Shown: positions 34,765 to 43,072 of the stretch, piece by piece | Layout of the letters: each line of letters starts with the position of its first letter | How positions within the stretch are numbered: the stretch's first letter is position 1 | Source of the DNA: an uncultured Chryseobacterium sp. | GTDB taxonomy: Bacteria; Bacteroidota; Bacteroidia; Flavobacteriales; Weeksellaceae | Direction: 5' to 3' | DNA length: 64,000 nucleotides | NCBI GenBank assembly: GCA_913778085.1 | Contig: CAJYXJ010000020.1 | Location: 62,001 to 126,000 of the forward strand | Notes under the pieces: generated by a model | What the model was told of the DNA's origin: nothing | The model's database searches: none | Seen by the model: the letters and a program-made list of their open reading frames with translations, nothing else | Made by a program: the position numbers and the translations under genes

Positions 34765-35748
34765 ATGCAATACAGAAAATTAGGAAACAGCGATCTTAAG
34801 GTTTCAGCCATTACTTTCGGTGCATGGGCTGCCGGAGGATGGATGTGGGGTAGCACCGACCGGAACGATGCCATTGAAGCGATCAAAGCATCTTATGATG
34901 TGGGGGTAACGTCTATCGATACGGCTCCCATTTACGGACAGGGGACCAGTGAAGAGATTGTTGGGGAAGCTATTAAAGGCATTTCCCGCGAAAAGGTTCA
35001 GATCCTGACCAAATTCGGGATGCGTTGGGATCTGGAGAAAGGAGATTTTGCAATGCACAGCAAGAACAATAACGGACAGGATATCAATGTTTACAAATTT
35101 GCGGGAAAAGACAGCATTATCTATGAGTGCGAGCAGAGCCTCAAAAGGCTGGGCACCGATTATATCGATCTGTACCAAATCCATTGGCCGGATTCTACCA
35201 CTCCGATTGATGAAACTTTTGAAGCCGTTTCCCGCCTGATCGAACAGGGAAAAGTGCGTTTTGCAGGGGTCTGCAATTACAGCGCGCAACAAATGGAAGA
35301 AGCGGAGAAGACTCTCGAACTTGTGTCCAATCAGATTCCTTTTAGCATGGTCAATCGAGGCATTGAAGAGGAAACAGTACCGTACTGCATCCGAAACAAC
35401 AAATCGATTCTGGCCTACAGCCCGCTTGAAAGAGGTTTGCTGACAGGTAAAATTATACCCGGATACCAATTCCAGGAAGGCGACCACCGCGCCAGCCACA
35501 AGCATTTCCAGCCGGAATTTATCAGGAAAACAAATGAACTGCTGGATAAAATAAAGCCGATTGCCGAAGAGCATAATGCAACCCTGGGGCAGCTGGTTCT
35601 GCGTTGGACAATCGAAAGACCGGGAATTACCGTAGCCCTGGCAGGAGCCAGAAATGCAGAACAGGCCGTTCAGAACGCCGGATCTGCAGAAATTAATCTA
35701 AGCAGAGAGGAAATCGATAGCATTAGTCAATTTGTTGACGGGTTTTAG
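34765..35748 (+). CDS. aldo/keto reductase
   Basis: 327 residues; tetrad in TSIDTAPIYGQG (Asp, Tyr), ILTKFGMRW (Lys) and YQIHWPD (His); cofactor loop VALAGARNAEQAV. It resembles the general-stress aldo/keto reductase group (IolS / YqkF / AKR11-like) with QIHWPDSTTPIDETF. It is followed after a repeat-bearing spacer by a 3-hydroxyisobutyrate dehydrogenase-family gene on the same strand. Substrate unknown. Confidence 0.92.
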   Translation: MQYRKLGNSDLKVSAITFGAWAAGGWMWGSTDRNDAIEAIKASYDVGVTSIDTAPIYGQGTSEEIVGEAIKGISREKVQILTKFGMRWDLEKGDFAMHSKNNNGQDINVYKFAGKDSIIYECEQSLKRLGTDYIDLYQIHWPDSTTPIDETFEAVSRLIEQGKVRFAGVCNYSAQQMEEAEKTLELVSNQIPFSMVNRGIEEETVPYCIRNNKSILAYSPLERGLLTGKIIPGYQFQEGDHRASHKHFQPEFIRKTNELLDKIKPIAEEHNATLGQLVLRWTIERPGITVALAGARNAEQAVQNAGSAEINLSREEIDSISQFVDGF

Positions 35749-35756
35749 GGTTTTAG

Positions 35757-35945
35757 AGTGAATGGTGAATGGGATGAATAGTTAATGGCCAATCTGCTGT
35801 GCCCGTCAATTAAAATTATTATCATTTATAATGAGCATCAACTTATTGATCGGATTATAAATGACGAACGCTGAATCTTATTTGGCTGTATTTTTTTTAG
35901 GCTTAACATTTACCATTAACTTTCATAGCAAAATTCACCATCAGG
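35757..35945. repeat. members of the GTGAATGGTGAAT repeat family
   Basis: GTGAATGGTGAATGGGATGA occurs right after the AKR stop codon, and AGCAAAATTCACCATC at 35928-35943 is the reverse complement of the core at 28086-28101. ACCATTAAC-type units appear between them. No coding frame. Confidence 0.55.
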
Positions 35946-35993
35946 CATTTATATTTTAATATTAATTTTTAAATAAACAAATCTGAGAAAAAA

Positions 35994-36851
35994 ATGAGCA
36001 AAGAGAGATTAGGCTTTATCGGCCTGGGAAATATGGGGCATCCGATGGCAAAAAATCTGGAAAAAGGAGGATTCCAGCTGTCCGTTTATAATAGGACTAC
36101 CGAAAAAACAGAAGATTTCCGGGAAAATTCTATTGTCTGCAGGTCGATACCGGAATTGGTGTTGAACAGCGATATCATCTTCACCATGCTGACCAACGAC
36201 GAAGCCTTACGGGAAGTTTTTGAGGAGATTTTAAGCCAGGATATTTCAGGAAAGCTGTTCGTGGATATGAGTACGGTTTCTCCTGAAGCCAGCAGTAAAA
36301 TTGCCGGCGCAGTGATTATTAAAGAAGCAGCCTTTATTGACGCGCCGGTAGCCGGAAGTACCAAGCCGGCAGCAGAAGGAACCTTGATCATTATGGCAGG
36401 AGGCAGTGACAGCGATATCAGCAGAGCCCTTCCCTATCTTGAAAAGTTAGGAAAGGAAATCCGGCATCTCGGTGAAAACGGAAAAGGTATTGCCGCAAAA
36501 CTTTCCGTCAATTATTTTATTTCCTGCTTGTATCAAGGCCTGGCAGAGACCATCCTGTTTTCCGATAAGCTGGGAATTGACCGCAGGGATATGCTGGACA
36601 TCATCAATGAAAGCGCAAGCGGAAGCGGTGCTACAAAAGTAAAGACTCCCCTTCTGATCAACGAAAATTATGATCCCGCTTTTGCCCTGGACCTTATGCT
36701 CAAAGACCTGCGCCTCGCCAAGAATGCCGGCGCTGAATTTCCTCTATCAGAAACATTAATCCGGACTTATCAGGCAGCACATGATGCCGGGTTTGGAAAA
36801 GATGATGTGATCGGGATCGTTCAGTATCTACAGGAGCCCGATAAGAAGTAG
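35994..36851 (+). CDS. NAD(P)-dependent dehydrogenase, 3-hydroxyisobutyrate dehydrogenase family
   Basis: 285 residues. N-terminal Rossmann motif GFIGLGNMGHPMAKNL; substrate signature DAPVAGSTKPAAEGTL; catalytic Lys in NGKGIAAKLSVNYF; C-terminal helical domain with LMLKDLRLAKNAG. Members act on 3-hydroxyisobutyrate, tartronate semialdehyde, glyoxylate/succinic semialdehyde or imines, so the exact substrate is open. No valine-degradation genes lie nearby. A small DoxX gene follows. Confidence 0.92.
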   Translation: MSKERLGFIGLGNMGHPMAKNLEKGGFQLSVYNRTTEKTEDFRENSIVCRSIPELVLNSDIIFTMLTNDEALREVFEEILSQDISGKLFVDMSTVSPEASSKIAGAVIIKEAAFIDAPVAGSTKPAAEGTLIIMAGGSDSDISRALPYLEKLGKEIRHLGENGKGIAAKLSVNYFISCLYQGLAETILFSDKLGIDRRDMLDIINESASGSGATKVKTPLLINENYDPAFALDLMLKDLRLAKNAGAEFPLSETLIRTYQAAHDAGFGKDDVIGIVQYLQEPDKK

Positions 36852-36996
36852 AAACAGCCAAATGGAAACCTTGTTTAAAACATTGTTATTAGGGTAAAAT
36901 TAAAGTATTATTTAAAAGCAATCTCAGCTTAATTTGCTAAACACCTTAGAATTCCTAATGGTTCTGATAAGGATATTTTAATTAAAACAACAGAGT

Positions 36997-37401
36997 ATGA
37001 AAGATTTTAAAACCGCTTTCTTTTTTCTGAGGCTGCCTGTCGCAGTTTCTTTGTTGGGTCATGGAGTGGTCCGGTTGCCGAAGCTTGCCGAATTCAGCGG
37101 CTGGATGGTGAAAACGATGGAAAAATCATTTATTCCGGAAGGTATACTGATTCCTTTCAGCTATTTACTGCCAATAGCAGAAGCCATCATAGGTCTTTTT
37201 CTACTGATTAATTTCAGGACAAAATATACCTTGTATTCAGCATTGGCATTGATGAGCGTCCTTATTGCCGGCAGCTGCTCCATTGAAAACTGGACAGCCA
37301 TCGAAGCACAGCTGCTGCACTCTGTCTATCTTTTCGGACTGTTCTGGTTGTATGAAAAATTCGATGATAAAGTAAATGAAGATCTTTCGAATGCTAAATA
37401 A
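36997..37401 (+). CDS. DoxX-family membrane protein
   Basis: 134 residues with four predicted membrane helices (LPVAVSLLGHGVVRLP; IPFSYLLPIAEAIIGLFLL; YTLYSALALMSVLIAGS; LLHSVYLFGLFWLYEKF). The early helix with Gly-His-Gly and a conserved Arg fits DoxX/TQO-like small proteins, often linked to thiosulfate or quinone redox, though most bacterial members are uncharacterised. No operon evidence beyond shared direction. Confidence 0.82.
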   Translation: MKDFKTAFFFLRLPVAVSLLGHGVVRLPKLAEFSGWMVKTMEKSFIPEGILIPFSYLLPIAEAIIGLFLLINFRTKYTLYSALALMSVLIAGSCSIENWTAIEAQLLHSVYLFGLFWLYEKFDDKVNEDLSNAK

Positions 37402-37664
37402 TAGTCAATTCGTTGCGATTGTCATTTTTAGGGTCAATATTCCGTATTTTGTTTAATTTAAAATAAATCGTTAATCAGACCTTGTATGTGAGAGATGAAT
37501 TAATTAATATAAATAAATTACTCATACAGGGAATTGACTAATGACATCTGCTTTTACATAATTGATCTTTCCGCCGTCATATTTTAATTATGGTCGGATT
37601 TTTGAATAGTAATTGTAGTTAAATTCCGGTTTGATTAAAACCAATCACTTAAAATATATTTATT

Positions 37665-38174
37665 ATGTCAACAGAAAATCTTACGAACACAGAAGCGATT
37701 AAAAAAATTAAAGAACTATCGGAAAGTGCAAGAACCTGTATGTTCTGTACGGAACTGGAAACGCTTCCGATCAATTCCCGCCCGATGAGTCTACAGGAAA
37801 CCGATGATGAAGGAAATTTATGGTTCATCAGCGGCGATACAAGCAATAAAAACTTTGAAATAAAGGATGATAAGAGGGTACAATTGTTCTTTATGAACAA
37901 TGGTGATTACGAATACCTTTCCATTTTCGGGGATGCCACCATTTACAAAGACCGGTCAACCATTGAAGATAAATGGTCACCAATGGCCAAAGCATGGTTT
38001 GAAGATGGAAAAGATGATCCGAATGTTTCCATCATCAGAGTACAGCCAAAAGATTCTTATTATTGGGATACCAAAGCCGGAAAACTGGTAAGTATGCTGA
38101 ATTTTGTAGCGGCAGCCGTAACCGGTAACACCACTGACAATTCAGACGGAGTTGAAGGAAACGCCAGAATTTAA
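37665..38174 (+). CDS. pyridoxamine 5'-phosphate oxidase-like flavin-binding stress protein
   Basis: 169 residues, split-barrel fold. CMFCTELETLPINSRPMSL, GNLWFISGDTSNK and VQLFFMNNGDYEYLSIFGDA match the general stress protein 26 subgroup of FMN/F420-binding proteins. It ends with VRVQPKDSYYWDTKAGK-like sequence (IIRVQPKDSYYWD). Such proteins are usually induced by general stress. It has its own leader and a terminator about 35 bp after the stop. Confidence 0.9.
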   Translation: MSTENLTNTEAIKKIKELSESARTCMFCTELETLPINSRPMSLQETDDEGNLWFISGDTSNKNFEIKDDKRVQLFFMNNGDYEYLSIFGDATIYKDRSTIEDKWSPMAKAWFEDGKDDPNVSIIRVQPKDSYYWDTKAGKLVSMLNFVAAAVTGNTTDNSDGVEGNARI

Positions 38175-38210
38175 AAACGGTTATCAAGCAAATACATCAA
38201 CTATTAATAA

Positions 38211-38241
38211 AGTAAGGCCGCAGATTTCTTTGCGGTCTTAT
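38211..38241 (+). terminator. terminator after the PNPOx-like gene
   Basis: AAGGCCGCA and TGCGGTCTT form a stem with one G-T pair around a short loop; followed by ATTTCTTT. Moderate T-run. Confidence 0.65.
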
Positions 38242-38467
38242 TTCTTTATAATGTTGCAGGATTACCTTATAAAAATAATATCATTCTGAAAGATAGGATT
38301 GGAGCAAAAAAGCTTTAAAAAATATTAATAGCCATACCGTCATCTGCTGAATAAAATGTAAATACAGAAGTAAATCAGCAATTTTTGTTTAGATGAAATG
38401 ACTACAGAAGCATAAATAGGATCTAGATTTTCTATTTATAATAAAATCAGGCCTCCTGAAACAAAAG

Positions 38468-38494
38468 AAACCATACAAACAGTATGGTTTTTTT
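38468..38494. terminator. terminator, probably for the minus-strand stress operon
   Basis: AAACCATAC (38468-38476) pairs with GTATGGTTT (38482-38490); T-rich runs on both strands. It lies 26 bp beyond the last gene of the long minus-strand cluster. Confidence 0.75.
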
Positions 38495-38519
38495 CTTAGT
38501 GTTTTTAATAACGAGGGAA

Positions 38520-39176
38520 CTAAGGTGTTTCAGTGTGCGGCATATCTACGGGCTTTGATTCCGGGGAACCTTTTTCGCGCAGCCAAATCGATAGGATTAC
38601 CAGCGATGCGACGGCGAGAAATTCGCTCTGCCAGTTCTGGAAGGATTCAAACCAGAATCTGGACTCCATAATATATTCCGAAGCTGTTATCACCTGCTGC
38701 TTCTTGGAAATTTTCTCTTCATTATAGTTCTTCAAACTTCCGTAAAAGTGCAGCGAAAAACTTAAAGCAAACAAGATACCAAACGCCAAAGAAAGTGAGT
38801 GTTTATAAAATTTTAGCCAGATCCCTCCTTTCCGGACAGCCCAGGGCGCATCAGGATGGGGCTCGGTATCTTTGTCCACATCTTCTTTTTTGTCCAGCGA
38901 TTTGGATTCGCTGGAACCTCTCTGACGCAGCCAAACCGTAAGCACAACATAAATCATCATCTGGAGGAACTCACTCTCCCAGTTTTCGAAGGTGGCCTGG
39001 ATAAAATGCCCGCTGTGAATATATTGGCCGAGGCTTAGCACTGTATTTCCGTTTTCAGCCAGCTCCTTATTTTCGGTTTTCCAGCCGGTTAGGAGCTGAC
39101 CCAACAGAAAGATAAGCATAAGGATGATCAAAACGATGCTCAGGCCATTGCGGTATAAAGAACTTTGCTTTGTCAT
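38520..39176 (-). CDS. DUF6766-type membrane protein with internal duplication
   Basis: About 218 residues by the ATG at 39176 (another ATG at 39191 directly after the upstream stop would add five). Two copies of a unit consist of a membrane helix, a short loop and a conserved tail: FENWESEFLQMMIYVVLTVW with LRQRGSSESK, and FQNWQSEFLAVASLVILSIW with LREKGSPESK. Four helices in total, with an Asp/Glu/Lys-rich linker. Families of this kind are found with stress genes and are of unknown function. It is the last gene of the stress cluster, 15 bp after the FAD/Rieske gene. Confidence 0.82.
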   Translation of the reverse strand: MTKQSSLYRNGLSIVLIILMLIFLLGQLLTGWKTENKELAENGNTVLSLGQYIHSGHFIQATFENWESEFLQMMIYVVLTVWLRQRGSSESKSLDKKEDVDKDTEPHPDAPWAVRKGGIWLKFYKHSLSLAFGILFALSFSLHFYGSLKNYNEEKISKKQQVITASEYIMESRFWFESFQNWQSEFLAVASLVILSIWLREKGSPESKPVDMPHTETP

Positions 39177-39191
39177 GTATACCCACAGCAT

Positions 39192-40718
39192 TTAAGATTC
39201 GGAATCATCGGGATCCACTCTCTGGAGAGCCGTTACCGAAGGACCGGTGAGGATTTTTCCGTTGACATTGAACCTTGAACCGTGGCAAGGACAGTCCCAG
39301 CTAAGTTCCGCACTGTTCCAGCGGACTTCGCATTTGGCATGCGGGCAGGTGCTTTTTACTAGATGTACTTTTCCGGTGGGTTCTTTGTACAGAGCATAAG
39401 AATCATTTTCATATTTAACCACTTTAGCTTCTCCGTCACCTATTTCATGCAAGGATGTGATTTTTTCCCTGAAAAGTTTATCCTTAATAAAATCATAGGC
39501 AACAACGGCATTTTTTTCGACAAAACTGGTAAATCCTGCAATCGGTTTTATTCGTGAAGGATTAAATATATTTTCATATTTGCTGCTTCCGTTTATTATT
39601 AAATCTGAAATAATCTGAGACGAAATGGTTCCGAAGATCATCCCGTTTCCTCTGAATCCTGTAGCAGTATATACTTTCCCTTGGCTGCCGGGAAGTTTTC
39701 CGATGTATGGAAATCCGTCCGTTGGCTCATAGTACTGACTGGACCAGCTGTAATAGGCTGTTTCCACATCAAAATATCTCCGTACATAATTTTCCAGCCT
39801 TGAGAAACATTCGCCGGTATCTTCTTCATGACCCGTTTTATGATCTTCGCCGCCTGCAATCAGTAGGGTTTCTCCGTTTATTTCCTGAACCCGATAGTAA
39901 TGATAGGGATCAATAAGATCGTATCCAAGGTCCTTTGGATAATTTTCATCTTTAAGACTAAAAGCCATGGCATAACTTCGATAAGGTGCATTGGTGGTGT
40001 GTAGAATACTCAGTCCCGGAGGAATGTGTGTTGCATAAACAACATTCGCTGCCTTTATTTCGCCTTTGGAAGTTTTTAAAACAACAGCATCGTCCTGCTC
40101 ATCATAATCTTCACAAAGACAGTCTTCAAGGACAATTCCCCCTGCATTGATGAATGCTTCACATAAAGCTTTAATGTATCTGATAGGATGAAACTGCGCC
40201 TGGTCCGGAATGGAGACCGCCTTTTTGAAAGGAATGGGAAATGGAATTTCGTCGACATATCTCATGTCGTGCCCGACTTCCGTGGCTCCATCTACAATAT
40301 CCTTCAGCTGCTTTTCTTGTTTTTCGTCCAAGGCAAAGAGGAAGGCGGTTTTCCGCTCAAAATCACAGTGTATACTGTAATTTTTAATATTTGTTTCTAT
40401 TATCCCAATGGCTTCCTGCCCTACGTCGGCCAACAGTCTTGCATTTTCCTTACCGAAATCATTAATGGCCTCCGTGAAGGTGGTATCAAAAAAATCATTT
40501 AAGTGGGCAGTGGTGCCGCCGGTGGTGCCGAAACCGATGTTTGCGGCTTCCAGAAGGATACATTTCTTACCAGACTGCTGCAGTTTTAAGGCCGTGGAAA
40601 CACCGGTGATTCCTCCTCCTACAATGGCTGCGTCAAACAGCTGGTGAAGACCGGCTTCCGAAGAAAATCTTTTGATTTCTTCCTGCCATATACTTTTTCT
40701 CGCTCCGTCTCTGTACAT
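39192..40718 (-). CDS. FAD-dependent oxidoreductase with C-terminal Rieske domain
   Basis: 508 residues. A DAO-type FAD domain (about 28-400; AAIVGGGITGVSTALKL, TATGFRGNGMIFG) is fused to a Rieske [2Fe-2S] domain (about 420-508) with the cluster ligands in CPHAKC and CPCHGSRF. The paired CxH / CxxH spacing is intact. Such fusions are common next to catalase and SDR genes in flavobacteria and proteobacteria; they are predicted to oxidise an amine or similar compound and pass electrons through the Rieske centre. The actual substrate is unknown. Confidence 0.92.
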   Translation of the reverse strand: MYRDGARKSIWQEEIKRFSSEAGLHQLFDAAIVGGGITGVSTALKLQQSGKKCILLEAANIGFGTTGGTTAHLNDFFDTTFTEAINDFGKENARLLADVGQEAIGIIETNIKNYSIHCDFERKTAFLFALDEKQEKQLKDIVDGATEVGHDMRYVDEIPFPIPFKKAVSIPDQAQFHPIRYIKALCEAFINAGGIVLEDCLCEDYDEQDDAVVLKTSKGEIKAANVVYATHIPPGLSILHTTNAPYRSYAMAFSLKDENYPKDLGYDLIDPYHYYRVQEINGETLLIAGGEDHKTGHEEDTGECFSRLENYVRRYFDVETAYYSWSSQYYEPTDGFPYIGKLPGSQGKVYTATGFRGNGMIFGTISSQIISDLIINGSSKYENIFNPSRIKPIAGFTSFVEKNAVVAYDFIKDKLFREKITSLHEIGDGEAKVVKYENDSYALYKEPTGKVHLVKSTCPHAKCEVRWNSAELSWDCPCHGSRFNVNGKILTGPSVTALQRVDPDDSES

Positions 40719-40762
40719 AGCGTTAATTTTTTGTGTTTAGTGATTGGTTAGAATATTCAGAA

Positions 40763-40930
40763 TTATTTACCTATTGATAAAGAATCATTTTTTAAATCAG
40801 GGTATCTGAGCTCTTGGGTTTCTTTATTCTTATCTTTGTTTTCGGGCTCATCTGATGGCAGATCGCATCTGCATGCTGTAAAAGCCCATAAAGAAATTAT
40901 CCCCAGAATCATAATGGTTTTGGTTTTCAT
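40763..40930 (-). CDS. 55-residue lipoprotein
   Basis: ATG at 40930 opens a complete small frame: a hydrophobic signal (TIMILGIISLWAFTAC) with lipobox FTAC and Cys20, then a charged tail rich in Asp, Glu and Lys (DEPENKDKNKETQE). It fills the space between the SDR gene (48 bp away) and the FAD/Rieske gene (44 bp away), so it is a likely member of the stress operon. It is too short for many gene callers. No family known. Confidence 0.7.
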   Translation of the reverse strand: MKTKTIMILGIISLWAFTACRCDLPSDEPENKDKNKETQELRYPDLKNDSLSIGK

Positions 40931-40978
40931 AAATTTTCGTTTAAACAGGTATCTGGATTTGCCCTTCGGTTATACAGA

Positions 40979-41731
40979 TTATCCACCGACGATCATTCCT
41001 CCATTGGGATGGAGAACCTGTCCTGTGATCTGCATAGAATCCTTACTTGCCAGGAACAGGAAGCTGCCGGCTATTTCTTCAGGAGATGCATTTCTCTCGA
41101 AAGGCGGTTTGCTCAGGTCTTCTTTTTCTTCCCCGAAAGTTTCTTCGGTAAGCGGAGTAGCTACAGGACCGGGTGCTACTGCGTTTACACGGATTCCTTT
41201 ACGTTTTGCCTGCAAAGCCAGCGAACGTGTAAAGGAAACAATGGCTCCTTTTGTAGCTGAGTAATCCAACAGATCCGGATGTCCCTGATAGGCGGTGGCC
41301 GAAGTCGTATTGATGATGGCATCACCTTCTCTCAAATTAGGGAAAACCACTTTTGTAAGAAGGATCATCCCGATGATATTGGAATCGAATGTTTTCCGGA
41401 TATTTTCTTCATCCAGATCTTCAATAGAATCGGCAGGAAACTGTACGCCGGCATTATTCACAAGAATGTCTATTCCACCGAATTCTGAAATTGTTTTTTC
41501 AGCTGCTTCTCTGCAGAAGTCAGAATCACTGACATCTCCCTGCATAATAACCGATTTTCTTCCCAGTCCTTCGATTTCAGCTTTTACGAGCTCTGCATCT
41601 TTTTTGTTGGAATGGTAAACAATAGCTACATCAGCTCCTTCTTCTGCAAAAAGCACGGCTACTGCCTTCCCAATTCCGCTGTCTGCTCCCGTAATAAGAA
41701 CTGACTTATTTTCTAGTTTCAATTTCCCCAT
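40979..41731 (-). CDS. short-chain dehydrogenase/reductase (general stress type)
   Basis: 250 residues. Rossmann motif TGADSGIGKAVA, NNAG motif in LVNNAGVQFP, catalytic Tyr-x3-Lys in LDYSATKGAIVSF, and the conserved VNAVAPGPVATPL. The C-terminus SMQITGQVLHPNGGMIVGG matches YhdG/YghA-like SDRs often called glucose 1-dehydrogenase or general stress protein 39. Five bases separate it from the next SDR gene upstream. NADP-linked carbonyl reduction is likely. Confidence 0.93.
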   Translation of the reverse strand: MGKLKLENKSVLITGADSGIGKAVAVLFAEEGADVAIVYHSNKKDAELVKAEIEGLGRKSVIMQGDVSDSDFCREAAEKTISEFGGIDILVNNAGVQFPADSIEDLDEENIRKTFDSNIIGMILLTKVVFPNLREGDAIINTTSATAYQGHPDLLDYSATKGAIVSFTRSLALQAKRKGIRVNAVAPGPVATPLTEETFGEEKEDLSKPPFERNASPEEIAGSFLFLASKDSMQITGQVLHPNGGMIVGG

Positions 41732-41736
41732 TCAGT

Positions 41737-42534
41737 TTACTTTTCGCTTAACGGCTTCTGCATTTCTCCCATCCGGTGTGCCGCCATGCTGTCGGTCGCA
41801 AGATTGGTCATAGCCACGGAAAGTTTGTTCTTCAGTCCGGAAATTACTTTATCATCCCCATTCATCAGGGCTTTGTAACCGTCCATTGCCACTTCTTCAG
41901 GCGACATCAGGTTATCCTTATCTTCAAGAATTTTGCTTTCGTTCATGTCGGCTTTGTTGAAAAAATCCGTATCGGTAGGCCCGGGCAGAAGTGCCGTAAC
42001 CGTGATTCCTGAATCTTTGAGTTCTTCGCGGATGGCTTCGGACCATGAAAGGATAAAGGCTTTTGTTCCGTGATATACCGAGTGCCATGGGCCGGGTGCT
42101 TTACTGGCAATGGATGCCAGATTGAGAATTCTTCCGGATCCTTTGGATAGACGGTCTTTTAAGAACAATTTGGTTAAAATGATAACGGAGACAATATTCA
42201 GGTTGACAATATCCACCTCACGATGGATATCGGTATCCTGAAATTTCCCGTAAACGCCCTGCCCTGCATCATTTACCAGAATTTCCGGGCTTATCCCGTT
42301 TAATTTCAGTTCGGAATACAAGGAATAGGCATCATCCTGCGTAAAAAGGTTTTTGGCCATGGTAATTACATTAATCCCATAGCTTTTAAATTCCTTGGCT
42401 CTTGCCTGTAGATCATCATGGTTCCGGGCTACCATAACCAGATCGTAGCCGTCTTTGGCAAAGAGCTTTGCCAGTTCATAGCCGATCCCGCTGGTAGCGC
42501 CGGTAATCAAAGCATACTGATTCTTCCGATTCAT
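41737..42534 (-). CDS. short-chain dehydrogenase/reductase
   Basis: 265 residues, classical SDR of the DltE/YqjQ-like group: ITGATSGIGYELAKLF, LVNDAGQGVYG (Asp in place of the usual second Asn of NNAG), SIASKAPGPWHSVYHGTKAF with catalytic Tyr-x3-Lys, and LLPGPTDTDFF. It is not a close copy of the adjacent SDR. It starts 5 bp after the CinA stop, within the katE-led gene string. Confidence 0.92.
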   Translation of the reverse strand: MNRKNQYALITGATSGIGYELAKLFAKDGYDLVMVARNHDDLQARAKEFKSYGINVITMAKNLFTQDDAYSLYSELKLNGISPEILVNDAGQGVYGKFQDTDIHREVDIVNLNIVSVIILTKLFLKDRLSKGSGRILNLASIASKAPGPWHSVYHGTKAFILSWSEAIREELKDSGITVTALLPGPTDTDFFNKADMNESKILEDKDNLMSPEEVAMDGYKALMNGDDKVISGLKNKLSVAMTNLATDSMAAHRMGEMQKPLSEK

Positions 42535-42539
42535 TTCTT

Positions 42540-43040
42540 TTATTTTAAAATTAAAAGTTGATTGATCTCGCTTTTAAAACAGCCTAAAATGAATTCAGTG
42601 TAATACAGCTGGGCATTGAGCGCCTGGGTTTTAGGATGCAGCTCCAGTTTTTTCGTCAGTACGATTTCACCTTTATATGAAAAAGAGAAGTAGGCAAAAA
42701 TTTTATAAGAAGAATTCCTGATGGGTGTGCAGTAACCCGTTGTAGCAATAGACCAGTCGGATTCAAACAGCCTGGCAGCATTCAAAGCCATGGTTTCGGC
42801 AATATTCTCGGAAACGCAGTCGCACTCCTCGGCTTCGTCCCGGTCTACATTCAGCAGTCTTACCTTTTCTGCTAAGGTATATGTTGTCATTCCGCCCTTA
42901 TAAAAGAGAGAGGCATTGGGCATCTGCGAAAAGGCTAACTGTAAGCAGCCTGACGTAACACTTTCCACCACCGAAATCGTTTCATCTGTGGTCATCAGCG
43001 ACTGGCTGATGTATTCCAGGAGGTTTTTTTGAAATTCCAT
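42540..43040 (-). CDS. CinA-family nicotinamide-nucleotide amidohydrolase domain protein
   Basis: 166 residues, only the C-terminal (PncC) domain of CinA. ISVVESVTSGCLQLAFSQ, FYKGGMTTYTLAEKVRLL and WSIATTGYCTP match the family's SxTGG-, YxxxxK- and TGxAGP-type motifs, but the last two are altered (SVTSG, TGYCTP), so deamidase activity on NMN is uncertain. Stand-alone CinA proteins occur repeatedly in stress islands. Between the ADH and SDR genes, short gaps on each side. Confidence 0.85.
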   Translation of the reverse strand: MEFQKNLLEYISQSLMTTDETISVVESVTSGCLQLAFSQMPNASLFYKGGMTTYTLAEKVRLLNVDRDEAEECDCVSENIAETMALNAARLFESDWSIATTGYCTPIRNSSYKIFAYFSFSYKGEIVLTKKLELHPKTQALNAQLYYTEFILGCFKSEINQLLILK

Positions 43041-43072
43041 ATATTCTAATATTTTAAGTGTGTGTATTATAT

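Larger units (their letters stand above)
38175..38519. other. gene-free interval between converging genes
   Basis: Holds two hairpin terminators and no coding frame. Nothing else is recognised in it. Confidence 0.5.

Noticed and set aside
34804-35574. 256-codon minus-strand frame
   Set aside because: Fully antisense to a complete aldo/keto reductase with its catalytic residues; no family features of its own.
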